Source: Typhlomys cinereus
Taxonomy: Eukaryota; Chordata; Mammalia; Rodentia; Platacanthomyidae
Length of the DNA stretch: 64,000 nucleotides
NCBI GenBank assembly: GCA_023101885.1
Contig: JALPQD010000044.1
Coordinates: 8,585,565-8,649,564 of the forward strand
Direction of reading: 5' to 3'
Shown: piece by piece, positions 1-10,825 of the stretch
How the letters are laid out: every line of letters starts with the position of its first letter
Position numbering within the stretch: the stretch's first letter is position 1
The notes under the pieces: generated by a model
Seen by the model: only the letters and a program-made list of their open reading frames with translations
Databases searched by the model: none
Told to the model about the DNA's origin: nothing
Program-made: the position numbers and the translations under genes

Positions 1-275
1 AGTAGGCCCTGGAATAAAATACAGAGAGCTGGTTGAGAGAGTTGGCATCCTTGTGTATACTTGGCCAGACATGCTGGTCTGGCAAGTAAGGATCGTCCCT
101 TTCTCAGCCATTATGTAGAGATAGTGTGGCCAGTTCCCTCAGCCCTGGTGCTGGTATGAGTTCTCCCATCAAGCTGGACCATGAATGTAACAGGACTATA
201 GTCAGTAATAAACCCCTAGTTCCCTTAAACCATTTGATGGTGATTTATCAGCAATCATGCAGACGAACTGCAATA
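1..275 (+). mobile_element. MaLR-like LTR, 5'-truncated by window edge
   Basis: This matches the 3' half of the LTR family seen complete at 14175-14696 and 34234-34647. It carries the CTTGGCCAGACATGCTGGTC block and an AATAAA signal, and ends near GAACTGCAATA, a decayed form of the usual GACTGCAACA end. It lies in an old L1 ORF2, which resumes right after it. Confidence 0.75.
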
Positions 276-496
276 GAATACTATTAACTCTTTCTACAAA
301 ACCAGTATTAATCTGATTCCAAAACCAAAGACACATCAAAGATGAGAATTATAGACCAATCTCATTAACAAACACAAATGCAAAAATCCTCAATATAATA
401 CTTGCAAACCAAATCCAAAACGTATCCAAAAACTCATTCAATGCAATCAAGTCAGGTTCATTCTAGGAAAGCAAGTCTGGTTTAAAATATGTAGAT
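276..496 (+). mobile_element. Old L1 ORF2 fragment, left part
   Basis: This is decayed L1 reverse-transcriptase sequence, aligning by eye to about 3440-3650 of the younger L1 that follows. It covers the segment for NYRPISL-like residues and the downstream RIQKHI-like region, with stops and indels. It is split by the younger L1 at 497 and resumes at 6758. Confidence 0.7.
484..496 (+). repeat. Target-site duplication of L1-a, left copy
   Basis: AAAATATGTAGAT here is repeated exactly at 6745-6757, after the A-rich 3' end of the L1. It marks a single target-primed insertion of 497-6744. Confidence 0.9.
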
Positions 497-814
497 CCAT
501 CCCCGCGCCCTAGGACCCCAGGTCAGCCCACAGGGACCCGACTCCGACTCCCACCATCCAGCCGGAGCCGCGCGGGGGCCGAGGGACGAGGAGGACCTCC
601 CCCTGCGCCCGGGCCCTGCCCCAGCTGCCCTCGGGTTAAATAGCTCCACGCCGACGCGCCCATCGTCCCTTTTCACCCCACCCCGCTCCGCCGGTCAACG
701 CGCAAGCGCAGGGCTCACCCCGCGCCCTAGGTAAGTCCCCGTTGCGGCCCCGCCCACCAGTACCCCAGGCCAAATAATTCAGTTTAGTGAAATTGAGAGA
801 TCTTAAGAGTTAAA
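497..814 (+). promoter_or_regulatory. L1-a 5' UTR, CpG-rich promoter region
   Basis: Positions 497-770 are strongly GC/CpG-rich. The 14-mer CCCCGCGCCCTAGG occurs at 501-514 and 718-731, a 217-bp spacing that recalls the monomeric promoters of some rodent L1s, although only this short block is clearly repeated. The second copy runs into AG|GTAAGT at 729-736, a strong splice-donor match. The GC-rich part is unlike the 5' UTRs of L1-b and L1-c; similarity starts only just before ORF1. Confidence 0.7.
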
Positions 815-1885
815 ATGACAATGCCAAAGTCAAAGTGCAAATCCATGAGAAGCAACACTCAAGTAAACAAATTTCCCACTGAAGAAATTAATCCCATAAT
901 GTTAGACTCCAACAAGAACAAACCCGCGGAAAAAGGCCAAGAAAGCCTCACCCAGGATAAGGTCTTCCAAAATATGATCATTACCATGTTCAATACTATG
1001 AAAGAGGAAATCCGGGAGGAATTACATAATCGAATCAACCGCTTTGAAGAGGAACACAACAGACATCTGGAGGAGTTGAGAAAAACAGTGCAAGAAACAA
1101 AAACTGGCACAGAGCAGTTAAAACAAACTCAAGCAGAGTTTAAAACTGAGCTAAAAGACAAGTTATCTTCAACCCAGAATGCCACAGAGAGTCTTATCAA
1201 CAGAACTAATGAAGCAGAAAACAGAATTTCAGACCTTGAAGATAAAGTGGGAGTACTAACCAGCTCAATGGAAGAGGTTGTTAAAGCCAAAAAGATACTT
1301 GAGAGAAATATCCAAGAGATATGGGACACCCTGAAGAAGCCTAACATGCGTATTCATAGAATACCAGAGCAAGAATCTCAAAATACCACCCCTGAGGAAA
1401 TTTTTCAAATGATCATCAAGGAAAACTTTCCTCATCTAAAAAAAGAGAGGCCCATTCATATACAAGAGGCATTCTGCACCCCAAACAGATACGACCAAAA
1501 TAGAAGCACACCGTGGCAAATAATAGTTAAAACACTCCACATTCAAGATAAAGAACTGGTGCTGAGAGCTTCAAGGGAGAAAAAACAAGTCACTTTTAAA
1601 GGTAAACCTATTAAAATAACAAATGACTTCTCAGTCGAAACAGTAAAAGCAAGAAGAGCTTGGAGAGACATACTTCAAGTATTGAATGAGCAAAAATGTC
1701 AACCCAGGCTGATTTACCCTGCAAAACTATCAGTCATGATCGAGGGAGAAAGAAAAATTTTCCAGCACAAAGACAACTTTAAGGGATACATGGCCACCAA
1801 ACCAGGCCTTCAAAAACTGCTAGAAATGATACTCAAGCATGAAGAAAAAAACAGGCATATCCAAGAGAACAGAAGGCAAATATAA
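815..1885 (+). CDS. LINE-1 ORF1p, intact RNA-binding protein
   Basis: This uninterrupted 356-residue ORF has the expected length and layout for L1 ORF1p, a trimeric nucleic-acid chaperone that packages L1 RNA in cytoplasmic particles. Residues about 55-165 form a charged coiled coil (heptads around EEHNRHLEELRKTVQE and ENRISDLEDKV). The central RRM-like domain is marked by a HRIPE motif. The C-terminal domain carries KARRAWRDI and LIYPAKLSVMIEGERKIF. The first ATG is used; a second lies two codons downstream. The stop is 50 nt before ORF2, as in other L1s. It is the only intact L1 protein in the window. The degenerate homologues at 35948 and 45854 support the assignment. Expression is unknown. 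Confidence 0.95.
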   Translation: MTMPKSKCKSMRSNTQVNKFPTEEINPIMLDSNKNKPAEKGQESLTQDKVFQNMIITMFNTMKEEIREELHNRINRFEEEHNRHLEELRKTVQETKTGTEQLKQTQAEFKTELKDKLSSTQNATESLINRTNEAENRISDLEDKVGVLTSSMEEVVKAKKILERNIQEIWDTLKKPNMRIHRIPEQESQNTTPEEIFQMIIKENFPHLKKERPIHIQEAFCTPNRYDQNRSTPWQIIVKTLHIQDKELVLRASREKKQVTFKGKPIKITNDFSVETVKARRAWRDILQVLNEQKCQPRLIYPAKLSVMIEGERKIFQHKDNFKGYMATKPGLQKLLEMILKHEEKNRHIQENRRQI

Positions 1886-1935
1886 CACCATTAAAAGCGA
1901 AGCAATATACTTATAAAAGCTACTAAACATAATAA

Positions 1936-4900
1936 ATGTCTGGAATTAACAATAGTTTCTCCATTATAACACTAAATGTTAATGGACTTAATTCACCGAT
2001 CAAGAGACACAGATTACAAACTTGGATTAAAAATCACAATCCATCAATCTGTTGCCTGCAGGAAACCCATCTCACCACAAAAGATAGGCACGCTCTAAAA
2101 ATAAAAGGCTGGTCAACAATTCTACAAGCAAATGGAAGCAGAAAACAGGCAGGGGTAGCCATTATGCTATCAGACAAAGTGGATTTCAAACCAAAGAAAA
2201 TTATAAGAGACATGGATGGATACTACATTTTAGTCACAGGTACAATTCACCAGGAAGATTTCACAATACTGAACATATATGCACCCAATACGGGCCCCTC
2301 CACATTCATTAAGAAAACCCTACAGCGTCTAAAGCAAGAAATCAACCCCCAAACGATAATTCTTGGGGACTTCAACACCGCCCTCTTTACATGGGATAGA
2401 TCAACAGGTCAAAAGCTTAACAGAGACACTTTGGAACTTAATCAAACCCTGAAAGAAATGGACCTTACAGATCTCTATCGAACTTTTCACCCACGCACCA
2501 AAGAATACACATTTTTCTCAGCAGCACACGGAACTTTCTCCAAAATAGATCACATATTGGGCCACAAAATGAATCTACACATATACAAGAAAGTTGAAAT
2601 TCTAACCTGTGCCCTATCAGACCACCACGGCCTAAAGCTGGACATCCACAACACATCAAACAAGAGAAAATACACTAACTCCTGAAAACTTAACACTATG
2701 ATGCTGAACGAGAACTGGATTCAGGAAGAAATTAAAAAGGAAATTCAAGATTTCCTGAAAGTGAATGATAACGAAAATACAACTTACCAAAATCTCTGGG
2801 ACACAATGAAAGCTGTTCTAAGAGGTAAGTTCATAGCTCTTAATGCCCACGTCAAAAAAATGGAAACATCAGAAATAAACAACTTAACAATGCAGCTTAA
2901 AGCTTTAGAGACACTAGAGCAATCTGATCCCAAAAGCAGTAGAAGAGAAGAGATTAGCAAAATAAGGGGAGAAATATCTGAAATCAAGACTAAGAAAACG
3001 ATAGAAAAAATCAACCAATCAAAAAGCTGGTTCTTTGAAAAAATCAACAAGATTGATACATCCCTAGCTAAACTAACCAAAAGCAAGAGAGAGAAAACCC
3101 AAATTAACAAAATTAGAAATGAACATGGAGTTATCACTACTGATACCCAAGAAATCCAGAGAATTATAACATCATATTTCAAAAACTTATACTCTGTGAA
3201 GTTTCACAACACAAAAGAGATGGATGAATTTCTAAGTAAATACAACTTACCTAAATTGAATCAGGAAGTTGTGAATTATTTAAATAGTCCTATAACATAT
3301 AAGGAAATTGAGGAAGTAATCTCGAATCTTCCCACCAAAAAATGTCCTGGACCAGATGGATTCAGCACAGAGTTCTACCAGACATTTAAGGAGTTAATAA
3401 CACCAATACTCCTTAAACTGTTCCATCAAATAGCAAAGGAAGGAACACTGCCAAATTCCTTCTATGAAGCTAATATCGTTTTAATCCCAAAACCTAATAA
3501 AGATTCACTTAAAAAAGATAACTATAGGCCGATCTCCCTGATGAACACAGACGCAAAGATTCTCAACAAAGTCTTAGCAAATCGGATTCAAAAACATATT
3601 AAAAAGATCATTCATGGGGACCAAGTAGGCTTCATACCCGGCACACAAGGTTGGTTCAACATACGCAAATCAATAAATGTAATTCATCATGTAAACCAGT
3701 CCAAAGTCCAAGACCACATGATACTCTCGATGGATGCAGAAAAAGCTTTTGACAAGATCCAACAGCCTTTTATGATCAAAACGCTAGAGACAGTGGGAAT
3801 GGAAGGAACCTTAATCAATATAATAAAAGCTATATACAACAAGCCCACAGCAAGGATTATGCTCAATGGGGAACAATTGGAATCATTCCCACTTCGATCA
3901 GGAACTAGACAAGGCTGTCCACTCTCACCACTTCTATTCAATATTGTACTTGAAGTCTTAGCTGAAGCCATAAGACAAGAAAGGGACATAAGAGGGATTC
4001 AAATCGGCAAAGAAGAAGTCAAGCTATCCCTATTTGCAGATGCATGATCTTATACCTGAGGGATCCCAAAAACTCCACCAGGAAGCTCCTGGAACTAATT
4101 GAGAAGTTCAGCAGGGTGGCAGGATACAAAATAAATGTGCAAAAATCAGAGGCCTTCCTATATGCCCAGAATGAAAGAAGTGAAAAAGCCTTGAGAGAAA
4201 CCATACCATTTACTATAACCCCTAAAAAAATGAAATACCTTGGTATAAACCTAACTAAGGAGGTAAAAGACCTTTACAATGAAAACTTTAAAACCCTAAA
4301 GAAAGAAATTGCAGAAGACACCAGAAGGTGGAAAGACCTCCCTTGTTCCTGGATTGGCAGAATCAACATTGTAAAAATGACCATCCTACCAAAGGCAATA
4401 TACAGATTCAATGCTATACCAATCAAAATCCCAAAGCAATTCTTCAAAGAAGTTGACCAAATAATCTCAAAGTTCATATGGAGGCACAAAAGACCCAGGA
4501 TAGCAAAAACAATCCTGAGTAACAAAAACACAGCTGGAGGTATTACCATACCAAACCTAAGTCTATACTACAAATCCATAGTTATAAAGACAGCCTGGTA
4601 CTGGCTCTAAAATAGACACACAGATCAATGGTTAAGGATTGAAGACCCAGATATAAGCCCACAAAGTTACAGCCATTTGGTCTTTGACAAAGGGGCCCAA
4701 AGAATCCAATGGAAAAAGAACAGCATCTTCAACAAATGGTGCTGGCAAAACTGGATCTCCACATGCAGAAGATTAAAGCTGGACCCGTACTTGTCACCAT
4801 GTACAAGACTTAATTCCAAATGGATCAAGGACCTTGATATCAGGCCAGAGACTTTAAAAACCATAGTTCAAAGGATAGGGAACTCCCTCGAGCTGATTGG

Positions 4901-5759
4901 GCTAGGCCAACACTTCCTAAACAGACATCCAATGGCACAGTCACTGCTACCAACTCTCAACATTTGGGATCTTGTGAAATTAAAGAGCTTCTGTTCAGAT
5001 AAAGAGATTGTCACACGAGCTCAAAGGCAACCCACAGAATGGGAGAAAATCTTCACTAACCACATATCTGACAGAGCTCTACTGTCCAGAGTGCACAAAG
5101 AACTTAGAAAACTAAACTCCAAGGAAAACACTGGCCCAATTAAAAAATGGGCCCTGGAACTTCAAAGAAACTTTACCAGGGATGAAATTAAAATGTCTAA
5201 CAATTATCTTAAAAAATGCTCCACTTCCTTCGCCATCAGGGAAATGCAAATCAAAACTTCCCAGAGATATCATCTCACCCCTGTCAGGATGGCAAAAATC
5301 CACAATACAAACAATGACAAATGCTGGAGAGGATGTGGAGAGAGGGGAACTCTCCTACATTGTTGGTGGGAATGCAGGGTCATACAGCCACTCTGGCGAG
5401 CCGTCTGGAGATTCTTAAAGAAATTAAAGATTGAAATGCCATATGACCCTGCTATCCCACTTTTGGGAATAACCCCCCATGCAGCAGAGGTTCGCCTCGA
5501 TAGCATAAGCTCGACCATGTTCATAGCAGCACTGTTTACAATAGCAAAGTCATGGAATCAACCTAAATGTCCAACAGTTGACGAGTGGATAAGAAAACTG
5601 TGGTACATCTATACAATGGAGTACTACTCAGCCATCAAAAATGATGAATTACTGGAATTTGCTGGGAAATGGATGTCATTAGAAAGAATTATATTAAATG
5701 AAGTATCCCAAACCCAGAAAATTAAGCGCCGTATGTACTCCCTAATAGGTGGCTCCTAG
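1936..5759 (+). pseudogene. LINE-1 ORF2p (endonuclease-reverse transcriptase), three lesions
   Basis: ORF2p nicks DNA and reverse-transcribes L1 RNA at the target. The APE-type endonuclease (1936-2685) keeps its motifs: LNVNGLN, QETH, NIYAP, GDFNT and SDHHGLKLDI. The RT domain follows, with [38 protein letters not shown] (motif A) and [14 protein letters not shown] (motif B). The C-terminus has a Cys/His cluster of form CX3C...HX4C near 5320-5380. Lesions: a TGA at 2683-2685 where L1-c has TGG; a one-base deletion near 4040 that destroys the FADD catalytic motif (intact as FADDM in L1-b); and a TAA at 4608-4610 where L1-b has CAA. Adding back one base gives 1275 codons including the stop, the usual ORF2 length. 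Confidence 0.95.
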
Positions 5760-6744
5760 TACCAAACTCACCCAGCCCACATTGAGACACTCAAAAGTAA
5801 ACCTATGTAACACAGTAATTGCAAGGATTATGAACAAGAGAGATGGGGTAGGGGGGCCACACCAGAAACAAGGAGAGAGGGGACCATGTTACAGCAGAGA
5901 AAATAGGCCTCCATCAAGGTCTGCAAGTAAGTAATGAGAAACCTGGTTAAGTTCACAGACGTTCTTTCCTGATCTCACCAGAAGGGGAGGGCATATAGTC
6001 TAGCAGATAAAAAGTAATCATTTTGCAAATGGGTGATGGACCCCTCCCTCACTGAGGTTTCCTACTCTTATTACATCTACCCTTGAATGTGCTATTACAA
6101 CAAGACTCCAGTTTAACAGCTTTTTGTCTCTGGCCAGGGGGTGACATACAGTGCCCAGCAGAATGGAGTGGAGGGAATTGCAGGAGCAGCAAAACTGCAA
6201 AAGAAAATCAACAAACCACAATCCAGAACTTCAGAGACTCTATATCAATCACATAGAACTAAGCCAGCCTAATCTCTCCCCATCCTGGAGCTCAGGGACA
6301 TTTGCGGAAGAGGGGGCGGTAAGACTGTAAGAGCAAAAGGATGGGAGGAGCAACGATTTGCAAGATTCTCAACAATAGTTGGGGCCAAAGCAATCATAAT
6401 GGGACTTTGCATGCCCTGCGCAATGTCCAGCGCACTGTTGCCCTCATAAAGTCTAGCATCTGTTAAGGGCACCGAGACCCCTGGAGGCAAGGGATTGACA
6501 GCCATAGTAGTGATCTTATGCTTAAGGGGAACAAGAGAAAGGGCTTATGGAAATGCCACTGGGTCCTTATATGTCATCGGAGAGGAGGACCCAGTGGAGA
6601 GTTAGGCGTACACAATAAAGGACTCTCTGGGAATTGGGGGGGAGCCACTGGGGGAAGGGGAGGGGGAGGAGGGGGTTCGGGGGGAGGAGCGGGGAGGGAG
6701 GGAACTGGTAAAAAATTTTAAAATGTATAATTAAATTTTTAATA
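5760..6744 (+). other. L1-a 3' UTR with G-rich tract
   Basis: This is non-coding tail sequence. Positions 6635-6705 are a dense G-run tract on the plus strand, consistent with the G-quadruplex-prone polypurine tract known in mammalian L1 3' UTRs. An A/T-rich end with AATAAA follows. The last 400 bp recur nearly unchanged, inverted, at 25313-25707, and in more diverged form at 40300-40820 and 51644-51958. ORFs readable here on either strand are by-products. Confidence 0.85.
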
Positions 6745-6757
6745 AAAATATGTAGAT

Positions 6758-6830
6758 ACATATATGATTCATCATATTAAAAGACTGAAAAACAAAAATC
6801 ATGTTATCCTTTTAATAGATACTTTTGCAG
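6758..6830 (+). mobile_element. Old L1 ORF2 fragment, right part
   Basis: This continues the fragment at 276-496 past the L1-a insertion. It aligns to L1-a about 3670-3740 (the region for NVIHHV and the start of RT motif A) and fades out near 6830. Confidence 0.65.
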
Positions 6831-7062
6831 TTGCTCTTGACTGTCCTTTAAAATGACAGCAAGACCTTATTACTGATGATACAATACATGTAGATCAAAG
6901 GAAATGGGTGAAAATCATCAACTAGAATTCTTTTGGGAGCTTCCTCCTTGCTGGATAGTTTACATGGTACCAGAAAGTACATACTGAGGGAAGATAAGCA
7001 AAGATCTCATCAACCTGTGATATCTGCAAATTACAATAGCAATCACCATGGCAACAGGTGAC
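6831..7062. other. Unassigned intergenic DNA
   Basis: No ORF, RNA gene or recognisable repeat is seen. The segment ends at GTGAC (7058-7062), the left target duplication of the next element. Confidence 0.5.
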
Positions 7063-7669
7063 TGTCATGATTTGATATGTGAATTGTCCCCCACAGATTC
7101 ATGTGTTTGAATTGTTGGTTGTTTGGGAAAGTCATGGTATCTTTAGGTGGTGGAACCTGCTAGAGGAAGGCAGTTACAGGGGGTGAGCCTTCAGGTTGGT
7201 TATCCCTGTCCTGTTTAGTTAGTAAGTCTGCTCTTGAGCTTGCATCAGCAGACTTAGTCTCCATGATGAATGTGATCTAATCCATCTCCAGCTTCTGCCA
7301 GCCAGCCATGCTGTCATTATTGGAAATGTGTCCTCTACACTCTCATGTATTTGAGAAGACCATGGTACCTTTAGGAGGTGGAATCTTCTTGGAGGAAGGC
7401 ATTCACAGGGTATGGACCTTGAGGTGAATTAGTTTTACCCTACTTCCAGGAGAGGTCTGCTCTTGTGGCTGGTAGTTTTGCAGCTCTCAACCTTGTAGAT
7501 GGATGTGACATAGGCCTCCTCCACCTTTGGCTCCAGCCATGTCACTTTCACCATGAAAGACTGTTATCACACTTTTGAAACTGTAAACTGAATAAATCCC
7601 CTTTTCTCCCCTAAATTGGTTGACTTTGGGTGTTTTCTCACAGCAACAGACAAGAGTAATCACTCTAGA
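7063..7669 (+). repeat. 5' LTR of element C with internal partial duplication
   Basis: This LTR is 607 bp against 385 bp for its 3' partner. The extra length comes from a second, diverged copy of the central LTR segment starting near 7325: the ATGTGTTTGA...CATGGTAYCTTTAGG block at about 7100 recurs at about 7345. Confidence 0.75.
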
Positions 7670-8994
7670 AATTGGTACCAGAGAAGTTGTGTTTTCCTGT
7701 GTGAGACAAAGAATCCTGCACCAAAAAGTGAAGTTGTTGTTTTTGAAGCTGAGAGAATTTGTTACCTAGCAGTATAGTTAATCCTGAGATGAGTATTAGT
7801 GTGCTTTTGGAACTGTTCATTAGTAGAAATATGGAGTGGCAAATAGAGCCACGTGTTAGCAGAAAGTTTTGTAAACTTTTCCCTTATCCCGAGAGTTTGC
7901 CTGAAGTTAAATTTGAGTGTTTGGTGGAAGAACTTTCAAGGCAAGACAGTCTTACCCACTTTTTAGCATTATTGGCCAGAGTTATGAAAAAGAGCAAGGA
8001 ATCAAACAGAAAAAACAAAAACAAAAACTTTGAGGTCTGATGAGAAAAAATATAATGGCAAACTTAGAGTTGAAATAGGAAGAAGAAAGCAAAATATCAA
8101 CTGTTGTTAAGCAGATTAGCCCCATTAGTAGCTCAAAGCTATTTAGATAATAGGATAGGCCCTATTCTGAGGACAAGATCTTCAGAGAAGGATCCTACCC
8201 ATAAGAATGCAAATCCTTATGGAAGGAATGAGCTAAGGGGTAGAGTTCCAAAACAAGGATGTGTTTCTCCTCTGAAACAACTGCCCAAGAGAAAAAGAGA
8301 TTTTTCCTACCATCAGCACAGAGAAACTGAACCAGCTGTGAGTCAAGGGGGCCAATCTCCATCTAGAGGTTTCAGTAGAACTTGGCAAAGTCATCCATGT
8401 GATTCTGTCTTTAAAACAATCAAAGATGCAAGAGAAAGGAAGTCATGGAATCCTCTCACGAGGTTTCAGAGAATGGCAGAAGCCAGGCAACATGTGGCAG
8501 GAAGCCTGCAGTTTAAAGTCCAAAAAGGGCCCATGTTGTGCCTGGTTTGCCATTAAGAAGTGAAGATATTAGCAATGCCAGAGCCAAGGTGGGACATCTG
8601 TCAAGGCGAGCTAAATACTCTGGGAAGAGCCAGCACAAGAAAGGGATGTTGATGGAACCAAAACCCTCTAGATCAGATATTATTTCAACAAGAAGATTGC
8701 TTCCTGAGATTTGGAGCTATAGGATTTGGAGTTTGTCCTTCTGGTTTTTGGTCTTATTATGGATTGATCTTTACTGGATATGCCCCAATTCCTACCTTTT
8801 GGGATGGAAATGTTTATTCTGTGCCATTGTATGTTGGAAGTATGTAATTTGTCTTTTGATTTTACAGGAGAATTTGGACTTTGGGATTTTAGACTATGTT
8901 GGGACTACTGATATAGTCTATGAGAACATTTAAAGTTGGACTGAATATGCTTTGGTTTGCACAGGCAATGAGCCTGAGAGGGGTAAGGGTGGAG

Positions 8995-9379
8995 TGTCAT
9001 AGTTTGTCATGCAAATTGTCCCCCACAGACTCATGTGTTTGAATTTTTAATAGTTTGGAAAAGTAATGGTACCTTTAGCAGGTAGATCCTTCCTTGAGGA
9101 AGGCAGACACAAGGGGTAGATCTTATGGTTGGTTAACCCTGCCATGTTTCAGATAGTAAGTCTACTCTTGAGCTTGCATCAGCATCTCTCAGCCTCCATG
9201 GTACATATAATTTTGCTAGCCTCCAACTTCTGCCAGCCATAATGGATTATATTTCCCCTCTGCATAATGGACTGTATCTCCCCTTTGGAGCCATAAGCTG
9301 AATAAATCTCCCTTTTCTCCCCTTAAGTTGTTTGATCCTCACTGGTGTCTTACCAAAGCATATAAGAGTAACTGTTAGA
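8995..9379 (+). repeat. 3' LTR of element C
   Basis: It begins TGTCATAGTTTG, contains GTCCCCCACAGACTCATGTG and AATAAATC, and ends just before the GTGAC duplication at 9380. Confidence 0.8.
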
Positions 9380-9384
9380 GTGAC

Positions 9385-9883
9385 CAGCAATATAATAGTA
9401 GCAAGAGTATCAAGGAGAAACCAACATTCTGATCAAATTTAAGACCCATTTGTCAGAATGAAACACATTCTTACTACTGTAAACTAGAACAAGAACCATG
9501 AAGGGAAAGGAAATACGTCACAAGGGAAGAACAGACTATGAATGTGTAACTAGGAAGTCATTACACGAAACTGTTTTTTAAATGTTTATCATTATACCCA
9601 TAGATTTGAAGAGCACTTAACCTAGAGGCCCGCTTCTTTAACAGAAGGTGTTTATTATTGAAAAGCATGACTTGCCAAAATGCAGAAAGTGTCTGCAGAC
9701 TGCTTGTTACTAAACAGGACATATAATTATCACCAACCCTCACCCCAAGACCCCAAGAACATTGAGGAAGAGGGGGAAATAGATTGCAAGAGTCTAAAGT
9801 GAGAAAGTGGTGGGCCAGGCATTATTTCCCAGACATGACATAGGCATGATAGGCAAGATTTCATGGCCAATACGTATACCTTC
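9385..9883. other. Unassigned intergenic DNA
   Basis: No supported ORF or RNA gene. AT-rich sequence between two LTR copies; a short minus-strand frame at 9561-9743 has no recognisable content. Confidence 0.5.
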
Positions 9884-10250
9884 TGTCATGGTTTGAAATG
9901 TAAGTTTTCCTCCACAGGCTCATGTGTTTGAATCTTTGGTTGTTTGGGAAGGTCATGGCACCTTTAAGAAGTAGAGCCTCATTGGAGGAAAGCAGTGGGC
10001 CCTGAGATTGATTTAGTTCCACCCTACTTCCAGGAGAGATCTGCTTTTATAACTTGCAGTTTTACAGCCCTCAGCCTCCTTGATGGATGCAACTTAAGCC
10101 ATCTCCAGTTTCTGCCAAACAGTCATGCATTTTCTACTATAAAGGACAGTATCTCCTTCTGAAACTGTAAGCTAAATAAATCTACCTTTTTTTCCTTAAA
10201 TTGTTTGAACCCCAGTGGTGTCTCAAAACAGTACAAAATCAACTAGTACA
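9884..10250 (+). mobile_element. MaLR-like solo LTR (element C family)
   Basis: It starts TGTCATGGTTTG, contains CCACAGGCTCATGTG and AATAAATC, and ends TAGTACA. It is about 367 bp with no internal region beside it, so it is a solo LTR. The 5-bp flanks (CCTTC and CTCAC) do not clearly match, so the ends may be off by a few bases. Confidence 0.75.
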
Positions 10251-10630
10251 CTCACAAGAATTACATGGGAACTGTCTTATTAACATCTCACCATGAAAGC
10301 AGAAAGATCTCAAGAAGTTTCATACCTCTCTGAGAGACTGATTATGTATTGATGGAGAAGTAAAGGAGGATTATTTTCCTCAATGGTATATCCACTGATC
10401 TAAGATGCTTGCTGGAGTATAAATCAGGTCAGGCATATGTCATCACAGATGATGAAATACAGTGGGCCGTACAAGAGAAAAGATTTGAAAATAGGAGGTT
10501 GTTTGCCAAGAGAGATCAAGGGTTGCAAGAGGAAAAAGGAGGGAGGATGGGATTTGGGACTGAAGGCTAAAACATTATAAAGTCACTATTTGCACAAATG
10601 AAAAAAGAAAAAGAATAAAAGCCACTCACA
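10251..10630. other. Unassigned intergenic DNA
   Basis: No supported ORF or RNA gene. The last part, near 10560-10630, may be decayed L1 leading into the U1 insertion site, but the match is too weak to assert. Confidence 0.4.
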
Positions 10631-10644
10631 AAAAAAAGATCATC

Positions 10645-10808
10645 ATACTTACCTGGCAGGGGAGATACCAGGATCACAAAGGTGGTTTTCCCAGGGCGAG
10701 GCTTATCCATTGCACTCCGGATGTGCTGACCCCTGCGATTTCCCCAAATGTGGGAAACTCGGCTGCATAATTTGTGGTAGTGGGGGACTGCATTGGCGCT
10801 CTCCCCTG
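10645..10808 (+). pseudogene. RNU1: U1 snRNA retrocopy, full length (164 nt)
   Basis: It begins ATACTTACCTGGCAGGGGAG, the U1 5' end that pairs with splice donors, and ends CTCCCCTG, exactly 164 nt as for mammalian U1. The Sm-site region AATTTGTGG is present. From memory of the U1 sequence about six substitutions are visible, including two near nt 27-37 and three in the last stem-loop. An A-run follows at 10810-10820, and an A-rich ATCATC motif occurs on both sides (10631-10644, 10811-10825). These are signs of L1-mediated retroposition. It lies inside an old L1 with no evident snRNA promoter, so it is probably silent. Confidence 0.93.
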
Positions 10809-10825
10809 TAAAAAAAAAAATCATC

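Larger units (their letters stand above)
497..6744 (+). mobile_element. L1-a: full-length LINE-1
   Basis: This 6.25-kb element has a GC-rich 5' UTR (497-814), an intact ORF1 (815-1885), ORF2 (1936-5759 with three lesions) and a 3' UTR (5760-6744) holding a G-rich tract and an A/T-rich tail. A 13-bp target duplication flanks it, and the interrupted older L1 continues on both sides. The few lesions suggest a recent insertion. It is non-autonomous because ORF2 is broken. Confidence 0.95.
7063..9379 (+). mobile_element. MaLR-like LTR element C, complete
   Basis: It has a 5' LTR (7063 to about 7669), a non-coding internal region and a 3' LTR (8995-9379). GTGAC is duplicated exactly at 7058-7062 and 9380-9384; 5 bp is the duplication size of ERVL/MaLR elements. 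The LTRs begin TGTCATRRTTTG and carry AATAAA. The internal region starts AATTGGTACCAGAG, a typical MaLR start. Open frames at 7759-8040, 8104-8556 and 8538-8933 have no retroviral motifs and look non-coding. The LTR family differs from that of elements A and B. Confidence 0.85.

Noticed and set aside
6269..6761. Gly-rich and Pro-rich ORFs in the L1 3' UTR (also at 25325-25780 and 40275-40797)
   Set aside because: They recur only because the 3' UTR itself is repeated. The Gly-rich frame is the translated G-tract and changes frame between copies.
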